64,000 bases of DNA from Pohlia nutans (lineage: Eukaryota > Streptophyta > Bryopsida > Bryales > Mniaceae). Location: assembly GCA_022496805.1 (NCBI GenBank), contig CM040103.1, forward strand, positions 6,280,001-6,344,000, given 5' to 3'. A model generated the notes under the pieces. It did no database searches, had not been told where the DNA came from, and saw only the letters and a program-made list of their open reading frames with translations. The position numbers and the translations under genes were made by a program. Shown here in pieces: positions 23,510 to 33,204 of the stretch; within the stretch, counting starts at the first letter, position 1; every line of letters starts with the position of its first letter.

Positions 23510-23622
23510 CTTTGGACTTTGGCCTCTAGTGTGAAGGGTGGAGAGGCCGAACCCATGGTTTCTTGCAATTTGATTGGTAGGAATCGACAGCCTCTCGACC
23601 TTCGGCCATAGTGTGAAGCGGC
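23510..23622. mobile_element. PIF/Harbinger-like MITE, 3' fragment
   Basis: Matches the right third of 17331-17678, from TTTGGCCTCTAGTGTGAAGGG to the terminus GGCCATAGTGTGAAGCGGCCC. The left part is absent. Confidence 0.75.
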
Positions 23623-23626
23623 CCTA

Positions 23627-25166
23627 AGTCATAAAATTACATGTGATCTATAGGTCATGAAATTTTCATATATTCTTTGTACAAAGTTAAAATTTCCATT
23701 TATACAATAAAGAACATTGTTTGTATGTTTTGTTAAGTTGAGATCTCTCCGGCCATGTGTCCGCCAATAACGTTCTTGATACAATCGGAGAGCTCTCAAA
23801 GAGGAGGATTGCATAGAGTTTGTTTTGTGGCGTTTGGACTTAGAGTGTGAAAGTTATGGATTTTTAAACAAATTTCATCACTATAAATTAAATTAAATTA
23901 TGAAAAATGAAATATAGAGCTTTGATGTCATTCTTGGCATGGTCGGAAAGGTTTTGACAAGTAGGGGTGCACGAAAGTAGTTTCGTACTTTTTGAACCTT
24001 TTGTGTGAAGGTTATGGATTTTCAATCACATTAAATTGAATTAAATTATGAATAGATTAATCTAGAAAGCAAAACAAAAAACAAAAGCACTGGGAATACA
24101 CACGTACACGAGGAGCACAAAGGACATGAGAATTAGAAACACGGAGAACATTTGGATGAAAGGCACAAGGCCACAGTAGTTAATGTTTAAATGTTTAAAG
24201 AAAGAACAAAGAAAATTCATATCAAATACAATTTTTTTTTAAAGGCTAGTTTTATTACCATAGGGATACATTATAGATTGGAACATCGTGATGTAAACCA
24301 AGTTTCCATATCATTCTAAAATTCAAAATTCAGTCGACCGTGTAACACTAATTTACCAAAGTATCACCCTTTTCCACCTTATTAAATAAACCTATAATTG
24401 AAAAAAATTAAATTCTAATTTTTAGTTTTTTTAGTTCTTTTTAATTTTTTTTTAAAATTGTATTTGTATAAACTTAATATGGTGTTACAATACTGTACAT
24501 AATTCCCTATAATTGGGTACATTGCTTGCCTAAGGCATGATTACAAAGAGTACAATGTATTGTAGGTGTCAACACATCTATGTTTGATAAATAGAACCTT
24601 TTTTTATAAAAAAATCTTCAAGATTCCTTTTTTTTTTCCATTAATTTAAAAAAAAATACGATTTTCCAAAAATTAGCATTCATTTATTTATTTTTATGAA
24701 CATTTTTGTTCACCCAACCCTCCACCTACGGTATAATTTCAAGAATGTTACGTATTAGATAACCAACAAATAGGTTATCTAATACATATTGTATGTGGGA
24801 GCCAGGGTCTGCAGAAAATGATTTCACAAAAAAATGCCGAAAAAATAAATAAATTTATTAAGTATTTTGTCGGAATCAACAAAAATAAAGTCAACTAAAA
24901 GCTGGGAAAAAAACAAAACAAACTCAAAACATAACACTCAAGGAAATTGGATGAAAACATAACACTCTACGCAAAAAATAAAATAAAACGTTTACCGGTA
25001 GTAACCGGAAAAAAATTAATGTTAGCTATTAATAGCCAATTCCTTAATAATTATTTTTGAAAGTACCGACCTTCAGTGTTTCAACTTTTATTACTTATTT
25101 GACATGAAAGTGCCAACCCTGCCTTCCACGTACGGTAAGTGGTTGTTCACTTTTCAATCACAACCC
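23627..25166. other. AT-rich intergenic DNA
   Basis: No gene recognised. A small palindrome, ATTAGATAACC with its complement AGGTTATCTAAT, lies at about 24754-24783. Confidence 0.4.
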
Positions 25167-25480
25167 TTAACCCCTAAACGTCTGAATGTGCCTTTGCGAC
25201 CAGTAGAATACGTTTTATTTTGGTTGTATTTGGAATGAATCCACACCTTTAATGGGTTTGAGCTCAAAACAAAAGTTGGAATTTAGATCAATGCGATTCT
25301 AAGGTACAGGTACCTAAAACCACCACAACCCCAAAACCACCACACCCCACCAACCAGGAGGAGATCTAAAAGCGTATTGTCAGTCCAGATTTGGAGGACT
25401 AATTTGCTTACTGGTCACCTTGCTAGTGGGTGAAATCTGACAATCATAGAATACGGTTTTGGGTTTGATGGTGAGCAAAA
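25167..25480 (+). mobile_element. Solo left end of a TTAA element
   Basis: TTAACCCCTAAACGTCTG at 25167 is a typical left terminus, but no matching GGGGTTAA occurs downstream, so the element is truncated. Its right limit is arbitrary. Confidence 0.4.
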
Positions 25481-26434
25481 TTTCGTTCATTCATCCGTTT
25501 TGCTCTTGTTTGCTGGCTGGCCCCGGGAACATTCATCCACCACCTGAATCATTCATCCACTAAGTGAAACGTTCATCCATTCTGCACAGTTCAGGGTTTA
25601 GGGTTTAAGTTATGGCAGCAGAAGCCCTCGGGATTCACAGCAACCGATTGCAACAACGATGATCGGCTCATGCACCGGAGCAATTCAGGCTGCACAAACG
25701 CACAGATTTGACGCAGATGTATTAACGACGGTTTAATTCTCGCTCATGGGGATACAGTAGACGAAGAGCAAGCATCATCTGGAAGTGACGAAACTCAGCT
25801 TGCGAATTTTAGTGTTTTTCATGGTTTCGATCGATCGCGGGTTTTGAATCGTGCTATTCCACAGATTCAAACTTACTTGGGTCTCAACTGCAGTCCTCTC
25901 CCCCGCTTGCCTTGGCATTGCCCTCTAGGCCTCCTTCGTCGCCACCACCACCACCCACAAGGCGCTTTGCTCGCTTTGCTTCGTGGGCGCTTTGTCAGCT
26001 TACCACATTCACTGCATATATCTGTGAGCATCTTGTGGACTGAATTCTTCTTTTTCTTGTTGTTCTTTCCCAATTCTTGAATTCTTGTTGTTCTTGTTGT
26101 TCTTGTTGTTCTTTCCCCTAGCAATGTGCTACTTCTCCTGCCCCTTTAGACCTAAATTGCAGTGACTGGATTAGGTCTTGGTATTCCGCTGGAGCTCTTG
26201 CCATGTTGCATCAAAAACGGACGATTGTTTTGTTTGTCGTGTACTCTCTGGAGATGCTGAATCTCAAAGTGTTTTTCATCTACAGTACTACCGGCATTGA
26301 ATGAACTGAGAGTTTTTGAATTTCAAACTGGTTTTCCTTCAAAATATTACGGCATGAGAGTTATTCTTTCAACTCATAAAGATTAGAAATCTTACTTCGT
26401 GCTCAAAACTGTCGAAATTTTGATGTCTGTAATC
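25481..26434. promoter_or_regulatory. Probable promoter/5' leader upstream of the small membrane-protein gene
   Basis: Four copies of a TTCATCC motif lie at about 25488-25580, followed by AGGGTTTAGGGTTTAAG, a telo-box-like sequence on the opposite strand. Composition then becomes GC-richer (25600-26000). Open frames here are short and unconserved to my eye, so I read this as leader or untranslated exon rather than coding. Confidence 0.3.
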
Positions 26435-26662
26435 CCCGGGGTGCACTCTACATTATGTTTGAGAACCCCCTCTAATCCCCCATGTATATGAGGGTTTATA
26501 TGTCTAAACACATTTGTATACAGATGAATTCCATCCTAAATATATGTTTAATGTAAGTATACCTCTATTGTATGTATAGTTTGTACGGTAATGTTCAAAT
26601 TAATACCCCTTTTTGTGCACTCATTTACACTCTCACAAATTGAACATAGTGCACCCCCTGGG
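26435..26662. mobile_element. hAT-type MITE, family 1, 8-bp target duplication
   Basis: CCCGGGGTGCACTCTACATT at the left and AGTGCACCCCCTGGG at the right, flanked by CTGTAATC on both sides (26427-26434, 26663-26670). The interior matches 31633-31903 and 59780-60049. Perfect 8-bp duplications point to the hAT superfamily. Confidence 0.88.
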
Positions 26663-26850
26663 CTGTAATCTTGAAATCAAAGTGGGGTACATTAGGTAAA
26701 GGATAACTCTATTGAAATTCAAAGCATTTTTCATTCATTGAAATAGGGGACACAGGAAAGGGGATTTTGCATGGATTGCGTTTTGGCAATGACACTAGTG
26801 CTCGTTTACGGAACAGAAGTTGATGGTAATGTTTTGATGAATAAGTTTTG

Positions 26851-27597
26851 ATGATGGTTTGGGCAGGAGGTTACGTATTGAGTAGCAATCAAAGGGAGGC
26901 ATCACAGCTGATTGCAGATCTTTCCACTTCTACTTCCTCTTCACAAGAAGCAGCGCAAGTTACTGTCAACTGGTTTGGACATAGAATTTCTCTTTCTGAA
27001 AGATTTCCAGGGTAAGTTCAACCAGGGGCCCATAGTTCCTTATTTATGTTTATCCTAAAAAGATTACGTGATTCTCTAATTCAAAATATTTCTTGTCCTC
27101 AAAAGTTACATAAAAATTCACCAAAAACGAATTAAGCCTAAGTTGTACTGTAACGACACAGGCCATACTAGATGATTTTGGTTTTGGGCTAAATAGTTTT
27201 GGGTAACTAAGTATCGATCACCATATAACAAGGCTCTCAGTACAATTTAGATTGGGTCAAAAATTAGACAACATCACAAAGAAAGTCTTTCCGATGGGAG
27301 GTCTCTCTATGGCCAAAAGGTTATGTTTCCCCACAATATATGAGGAGGCGTTTGTATGATCATAGGGATGATTCTTTGGGGAAAGATTTTCTTTATGATG
27401 CAGTCTTCTTTTACTGAAAAATCCTTACATTCTCATTATATTGCTGTCTAAAGAAGAAGCAATGTTAATTTGCTTGGACTGTATTATGCTGTAAGAATTG
27501 ATTTGTGTGTTTGGTGCATTGCAGGTACATGTACTTTCTGTTGCTGGTGGCAGCAGGTTTTGGTCTCTTTGTGAGCGAGGAGGCACTGAATGTTTGA
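26851..27597 (+). CDS. Small single-pass membrane protein, unrecognised family
   Basis: Two exons, 26851-27011 and 27525-27597, spliced GG|GTAAGT to GCAG|G, encode 77 residues. The N-terminal half is polar (GGYVLSSNQREASQLIADLS, then a Ser/Thr-rich stretch); the C-terminal half is LSERFPGYMYFLLLVAAGFG followed by LFVSEEALNV and a stop, one clear transmembrane helix at about 54-70. The coherent frame across a canonical intron at a mid-codon junction is the main evidence. The start is uncertain: the ATG at 26851 is in frame after a stop, but an acceptor-like GGGCAG at 26861-26866 could instead join an upstream exon in the 25.6-26.1 kb region. I do not know the function. Confidence 0.6.
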
Positions 27598-27978
27598 GTG
27601 CGTCTCTCCTACTGGTATACTATTAAAGATCAACCTGCCTCTTCAATACGTATACATACATACATGCATACACCTTAGATTGTAGTGATATTTCTTTTTT
27701 TTGTGAAAGTGAGATTTATAATTCGTGTACAAACACAAGCTCTCAGTTCCTGAGAGACCTCTCTCAAAGTGCTGAAATGTCTGCAGGTCGAAATCTGGAA
27801 CTGGGAACTTAATACGCGAGAAGGTGCCTCTTTCTCCTACACTGCAAGCTTCTGGTAGGGGAACGGCAGACGGGAACGCAGCTCGCGGGAGGAAGGGACT
27901 TGCTCAACTTGCTCATCTGTTCACGAGCTTTTGTGAGGAAGCGATCCGCAGTTCTGCACCATCCGTTATGTTAAGTGA
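27598..27978. other. Flank between the small gene and the mosaic region
   Basis: The GC content rises from about 27780. An open frame covering 27824-28105 is present, but I see no conserved motif in it. Confidence 0.35.
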
Positions 27979-28233
27979 GTTTTCGGGCCTGGCAAGGGTG
28001 TTGTCCTGGTCGAGTTGCAAGCTCACCCGGAGAAGGCTCTTACGAGCCAGATTGCCACGGAGAAAGACAAGTCGCTCGCGATGCACGAAGTCGTCGAGGA
28101 GATGAGGAAGGCCATGAAGGCCATGGAGCAGACCGTTGGGGTTAAGGTCGACGAAGCCTGCCAAGAGGCACGGCGAGATGCCCAAGAGGCACGGAGAGAG
28201 AGGGAGAAACTCGAGACACAACTCGAGAAACAG
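27979..28233 (+). pseudogene. Coiled-coil coding fragment
   Basis: An open frame runs from just after a TGA at 27976 to a donor CAG|GTAACC at 28233. It reads FGPGKGVVLVELQAHPEKAL..., then an amphipathic charged helix (MHEVVEEMRKAMKAMEQTV, ACQEARRDAQEARRERE). Base composition (GC-rich) differs from the surroundings. Possibly an exon of a larger gene together with 29491-30066; a short echo of its end (ACAACTCGAGACACAAGTAAC) sits at 29452. No family recognised. Confidence 0.45.
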
Positions 28234-28239
28234 GTAACC

Positions 28240-28909
28240 GCAAACCAGCTCATGTCATTAACCAACTCATGTCATTAAAGCTAACACAGTTCTGAGCCTT
28301 CGAGTATTAGACTCAAAGAAGCAGTATAATAGCCTAATCACTGAAAGAATTTTCTGGCTTGATTTTGATTTTCGCAGAAACCGATAGTATAAAAATCAAC
28401 AAGTTGCTAAAAAATACGATCAATCAATCTTTGAATCATGATGCTTTAATTAGTCGAATAACTGATAAATGGACAGCTAAATCATCGAAAGAAAAATATC
28501 AATCTCCCTGTTGTTTCATCGCAATGAAAAAGGCCAGATGAATGTTCAGAGACCATTGTGCAGGAACCAGTAACGCACATCTATAGAGAGTTCTAACATT
28601 TGACAGTTTAATATTAGGAATCGAGTATAGTTATGAGATCAAAGAGATGATGCCTATCAAGGTGTCACCGTTGCATAGGTGAAAAATTAGAAACGTACAC
28701 CGACCAAACAATCTTTAATGGACTGGTGCAATACTTGTGCAAAGAAATAATAATCACATTTGAAATATTTTTAATGATTTAGCATTTCCAGACAACCACA
28801 TATATAGCATTCATAGTGCATCAGAATTTCTTACAACTTTCATACAAAACGTTCCACAATTAATTCTAAAAGGATAAGCTAACACGAAAAAAGAGCGAAA
28901 ACCAAATAC
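28240..28909. other. AT-rich spacer within the mosaic region
   Basis: Nothing coding recognised. Confidence 0.35.
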
Positions 28910-28983
28910 CTATGCGCAAGTAAACTTGGGTCTGCTTGCAGCTCCCGAGCCAGTGCTAAGGCTGTCGTAGTCTTCCCACATGC
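28910..28983 (-). pseudogene. Isolated P-loop ATPase exon
   Basis: On the minus strand a 74-nt block bounded by TTCAG| and |GTATTT encodes ACGKTTTALALARELQADPS followed by LLAHR. The GKTTTALALA stretch is a Walker A motif, and the continuation LLAH resembles AAA proteins such as PEX1. No neighbouring exons of such a gene are found, so it appears to be an orphan captured exon. Confidence 0.4.
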
Positions 28984-29093
28984 CTGAACATGAAACAACT
29001 CAAATCTAAATAAAATAATAAAATATGAACAATTAAGCCTCAAAATCACTGCTAAGCTTCCAGACGGTTGAACTTACTGCAGCTTAACCCTTT

Positions 29094-29308
29094 AGGGCCT
29101 GAAATAAAAATAGAAGATTTACATTAAACTTCAACATCCAATAATAAAAAATTTCGAAGTACAACTACACTATCCAATATTGTAGAACAAGCTTTCTTCT
29201 TTTCATTGGTATACTAAATGTCTCTTCTTAGAAGCTTCCAAATGATTCATTTAAAGTCCTATAGATATAGAATCGACACTTTTGTCCATTTAGGCATTTA
29301 AGGGTTAA
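29094..29308. mobile_element. TTAA element, 215 bp
   Basis: TTAACCCTTTAGGGCCTG at the left and GGCATTTAAGGGTTAA at the right. Short, AT-rich, noncoding. Confidence 0.7.
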
Positions 29309-29490
29309 ACCTGTAAGTGCTAAAATGACCAAAAGTGGCCCCTTCCATATCCATAGGACATTCAGGGTACTAAAATGTATCAATAGAAAGATGAAACCAT
29401 GTCTTACATTTTTTAACAATAGATGTATGTTTTCAAAGTTACTATAGTCGACACAACTCGAGACACAAGTAACCTACAACAACCCTAATT

Positions 29491-30066
29491 TTGGAGACTC
29501 GGATAATTGTTCATAGTGATGAATTTTTGTGTGTACTGGTTGGTGCCCTTAGGGAGGAGGTTGGTGCCCTTAGGGAGGAGGTTGGTGCCCTTAGGGAGGA
29601 GGTTGGTGCCCTTAGGGAGGAGGTTGGTGCCCTTAGGAAGGAGAATGGGGAATTGAAGAATTACATGAAGAGGGGCCTTGAGCTCGGGAACAAAGTCAAG
29701 AAACGGGTGGCTTTGACTTTGGCCCGGGTCGCAGTGGAGAGTTTGTTGGGGAGGAAGAAAGAGGAGGACGAATCATGGTTTTCTTTCTTTGTTGGTTTGA
29801 GCGACGCCGAATGGGAGACGGTCGGTATAGGGAAGAAACTCGTTAAGGACCTGTTGGCGGATGGGGCATATCAGTTCAACGGATCCATCCACAATATCCC
29901 ACCTGAAGAAGTGGTGGGTAGTATTGCAGCCATGCGACCAGGATCCCTACGTGCCGCTTGGGAGGAGATTTTTTCTTTGGCTTTCAATAGGAAAGTCTCA
30001 GATGAAGTCTTCAAGGAGGAGGTGGATTATGCGGAGGAGCAGGAGAGGATCCTGGGCCAAGATTAG
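29491..30066 (+). CDS. Repeat-containing coiled-coil ORF, incomplete gene or gene fragment
   Basis: A GC-rich frame of up to 191 codons ending at TAG 30064. It lacks an early ATG (the frame starts at TTG), so it is probably an internal/last exon; AG acceptors are available at 29515 and in the repeat. It begins with a heptad array ALREEVG repeated four times plus a variant (coiled coil), then KENGELKNYMKRGLELGNKV, WFSFFVGLSDAEWETVGIGK, and AAWEEIFSLAFNRKVSDEVF. Not a family I recognise. It is directly followed, in the same frame, by the GAPDH fragment. Codon composition differs strongly from the AT-rich surroundings, which suggests a captured or recently mobilised coding piece. Confidence 0.5.
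   Translation: METRIIVHSDEFLCVLVGALREEVGALREEVGALREEVGALREEVGALRKENGELKNYMKRGLELGNKVKKRVALTLARVAVESLLGRKKEEDESWFSFFVGLSDAEWETVGIGKKLVKDLLADGAYQFNGSIHNIPPEEVVGSIAAMRPGSLRAAWEEIFSLAFNRKVSDEVFKEEVDYAEEQERILGQD
29540..29644 (+). repeat. 21-bp coding tandem repeat, five copies
   Basis: GTTGGTGCCCTTAGGGAGGAG repeats essentially without substitution; the last unit changes to AGGAAGGAGAAT. It encodes exact heptads (VGALREE), so length changes keep both the frame and the coiled coil. Confidence 0.95.
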
Positions 30067-30161
30067 GTGTATAGTGTGGCGCTTGTTGCGTGGTATGACA
30101 ACGAGTGGGGCTACAGGTAAAAATGCTTGCTCTTTGCTCTTTGTTTGTAGTGGCTTTTCTG

Positions 30162-30450
30162 TTAACCCCTAAGTGTGTAGAAATGGGAGTGTGAAAATGA
30201 CTTCAGTTTGACTTCAGCTATCAAAGAGCCATCACTTTCGGGAGCTCTCTCTCGATATGCAGGTGCAGCATGTGTCCCTTAACCTTGGTTCTAATTGATT
30301 GAAAGTTGACGGGTGTAATCTTCTATTGTGCCTCTTATTTGTGCTTCAGTGAGTGTTCTGTGACCAATTCTTGATGAGAAACGCTTCTCAGTTTAGTCTG
30401 TAGAGATATCATCAGACCAATCAATCACATCGGCAGTTGAGCGTACTTAA
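30162..30450 (+). mobile_element. TTAACCCC-bounded block carrying the IRE1 copy
   Basis: TTAACCCCTAAGTGTGTAG at 30162 and another TTAACCCCTAGACG at 30447 bracket the duplicated IRE1 segment. Both ends are left-type termini in the same orientation, so this is not a standard element; it may be a rearranged pair of TTAA elements. Confidence 0.35.
30218..30444 (+). pseudogene. Duplicated IRE1 segment (end of exon 7 plus intron 7)
   Basis: Sequence from AGAGCCATCACTTTCGGGAG to CGGCAGTTGAGCG matches 13390-13602 of the IRE1 gene with roughly one change per 15-20 bases and one small indel. It includes the codons SHHFRELSLDMQ, the original 5' splice site and about 175 bp of intron. It lies inside the intron of the GAPDH fragment. 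Confidence 0.92.
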
Positions 30451-30900
30451 CCCCTAGACGTGTTAGCGTCCAGAAACTGGATTACGAACAGATTCCAAGC
30501 CTTGCAACTTTCTCATACAACCTCGGATGATTTTCATCCAAGTCATCTTTGAAAGCCTATTAAATTCTTTTTCAATTGAGTGCTAAACATTTGTGGCTTC
30601 TAACATTTTAGCTTTCAAATTAACCCTTTGAACAAATAGAGATTTAAATGTTAACCCTTTGATTTAAACATGTAGAGATTTGATTCAGTACAGCATCAAA
30701 TTAACCCTTTGATTTTAGCTTCTTAACATTTTCAATTGAGTGCTAAACATTTGTGGCTTTCTCACTCCTCAGTACAGCATCAAACGTACCAACCCTTTGA
30801 TTTCAAAACGCTAAACATTTGATTTTGGGGCGCTCTTAACCCCAAAAACGTACCAACCCTTTGATTGTAACTAGGCTTCATTTAGCCACATTACCTCGGT
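30451..30900. repeat. Scrambled TTAA-element debris
   Basis: Short phrases recur in shuffled order: TTAACCCTTTGATTT, GAGTGCTAAACATTTGTGGC (twice), AGTACAGCATCAAA (twice), and ACGTACCAACCCTTTGATT (twice). A TTAACCCC terminus lies at 30836. No complete element can be drawn. Confidence 0.6.
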
Positions 30901-31123
30901 TTCCTGATTCCAATACATTAAATCTCTTGTGATGGGGAGTTGTTGATAATATTGGAGAGGCCTCCAACTACAAGTATGTCTAATTTGTTGGGTAGATTTT
31001 TGAGGTGAAGGATTTGAGGTGAAAGATTTTTTAACATGGTTTTCTGTTTACTTGTGCAGTCATCGGGTGGTGGATCTCATCATGCACATGTTGTCAGTGC
31101 AACATTCCCGGTACCATTTTTAA

Positions 31124-31632
31124 ACGGTGCCGGCAGTGTAGAGATAATATGAGTTTTTTCCATGACAAGTAGATTGTTCTTGTAGAATGGTAGAGGAGCC
31201 CTAGGGTGTGATGGGAACCCATATATTAGTCTAGGCAGGCAGTTAGAAAAGCGCATAGTAAAGGCTGCGATGAAAGACTTGTGTAGATTGCTATGCATCT
31301 GTTGTGTATTTACTGTCATGTTGATGTCAGGCCCAAAAAGTCTGAGAATATGCATGACACTCATTGAGTGCGTGATAAGTGCTTGTCTTCTTTCCTCCTA
31401 CCTGACATGAGCTGAAGATTATACACAAAAAGAATGTGGATCCCTTTTCCAAGGAAGTTTCTGAAGAATGTTTTGAATTGGAACATGGAGCTGTGTTGTC
31501 ATAAAAAACTTCTGCTATTTGTGCGAATTATAAGCCTGACCATTCAAGAGGCACTTTGTAGAACCACCAAGGTCCATAGTTGTAGTAGTCAGGGAAATTC
31601 TGACGAAATTGTTGAATCCAAAATTTCACAAA
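31124..31632. other. Unassigned stretch
   Basis: No gene or element boundary recognised. A 75-codon frame at 31434 shows no conserved motif. Confidence 0.35.
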
Positions 31633-31903
31633 CCAGGGGGTGCATTCTACATTATGTTTGAGAATCATATGCATTCATGACCCCTTCTAAGAACCCCCTC
31701 GTATATGAGAGGTTATATGTCTAAATATTTTTGTATATAGATGTATTCTCGTTTAGTATATATGTATAATATAAGTATATGTGAATATTTTTAGTTCTAA
31801 ATGTGTTTATTGTATGTATACGTTATACGGCAATGTTCAAATTAATACAACCTTCTGTACATTCATGTCTACTCGTATATGTTTAGTACGATGCAACCCC
31901 GGG
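31633..31903. mobile_element. hAT-type MITE, family 1
   Basis: CCAGGGGGTGCATTCTACATT ... GATGCAACCCCGGG, flanked by a perfect 8-bp TTCACAAA duplication (31625-31632 and 31904-31911). The interior matches 59780-60049 closely (TATGTTTGAGAATCA, GACCCCTTCTAA). Confidence 0.9.
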
Positions 31904-31911
31904 TTCACAAA

Positions 31912-33204
31912 AGGATGTGCATTTAACTTGGCATTTAAGAGTAGTTACCGATATACCCCACATGCGTTGCTCCGATCGATGCACTCTGTCTGCACAAGGA
32001 CAAGCATTGTTTCCAGTAATTTTCATGATGTTGGGTGCTTTGCACAGAGCGTGCTGTTCTTTTGCCTTTTACTGAAGAATATTGTGTGCCTGCGGGGCTA
32101 ACTCCCTAACATAGCCCATCTTTTTTATTTCCCCACATGGGCCCATAAGAAGAGCACCAAGAACAATCTTGTAGTCAAACTTAGGGTCTCCTTCCATGTG
32201 TTGATGGGGTCTTAGAAAGTTGGAAGCTATCGATGTGATACCGAAATGGGTGAACCCAAGAGTTTGGTTTCAATTCTTGAAGACATCGGTGAACATTGGT
32301 GGACCATCAATGGAACTTTCTTGAGACTTGAATTCCTATCTTCTAGTGGCTTTCACCGGCGTGACCCTGACATCTCAACCTCTTAAAAAAATTTGAACCA
32401 ACATGTGTGCAATTAAAATAACTAGCTTCACTCAAAGATCAGTTTACAATTGAGGAGAGGAAGGATTCCAATGATTTGATTGGTAGAAAACACAAATTTG
32501 ACCTCTCGCCCTTCACATTGTTAGAAGCCAATGGCGAATGGTCATTTTCTCTTACAGTCACATGGTAACATTTTTTGATAGTCTTGGAGTTAAGAAATCG
32601 TGCGCTTGACAAAAAATTGAATTAGACAAGAATGGAAACTTAATTCTTGGTTGAGTGGACATTCAAAACTTGACAGAAAGATGGCATGATGAAGTTGCCC
32701 TTTGGGCCTTCATACTATGATCGGTTAAAGTCATACTTATTATATTATAATGCACTTCTACAGACTTACAAAGAGTTTTGTGAAAGTTTGTATTTAATAC
32801 TTTTGTCACAACTTACCTTCACTGCTTCATTCTATATCAGTTGTGCAAAATATTCAAGTACAAAATCCTCTTGAGCGTTCAGGCTTGCAAACCTTGTGAA
32901 AGCACCAAAACCCGCCTTGAAGACAATTGCATCTGGAGAGTGCAAGTGAGGGTTTTCAGTATTGAAACAATATGGTATCATTTACTATAGCAACATGGAT
33001 GGGAAAAATACACAATAATTGTATAGTGTCAAGCAGAGACTCTATTGATTCCTAGCAAATTAATCAATACAATAACATTTCACTAGACGTATTGAATTCC
33101 GTATAGATATTATATTTAGATAAAATTACAATATATGTAATGTATTGTCAAAGTGATACGGGTACCCTGCACAAGTTCAATACAATCTATTGTTTCTATA
33201 TTGA
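31912..33204. other. Unassigned intergenic DNA
   Basis: No supported coding sequence or bounded repeat was found. Confidence 0.35.

Larger units (their letters stand above)
30067..31123 (+). pseudogene. GAPDH C-terminal exon pair (captured fragment)
   Basis: 30067-30116 encodes VYSVALVAWYDNEWGY ending AG|GTAAAA. 31060-31123 continues after TGTGCAG| as SHRVVDLIMHMLSVQHSRYHF and a stop. Joined, AWYDNEWGYSHRVVDLI is the invariant C-terminal signature of glyceraldehyde-3-phosphate dehydrogenase, and the tail is closest to the cytosolic GapC type (RVVDLI.HM). Only the last roughly 35 residues exist: no NAD-binding domain or catalytic Cys is in the window. The intron contains a copy of IRE1 sequence. 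It is in frame with the preceding ORF apart from one TAG. Confidence 0.8.

Noticed and set aside
30067..31123. A working GAPDH gene
   Set aside because: Only the last two exons are present; the NAD-binding domain and catalytic cysteine exons do not occur anywhere in the window.
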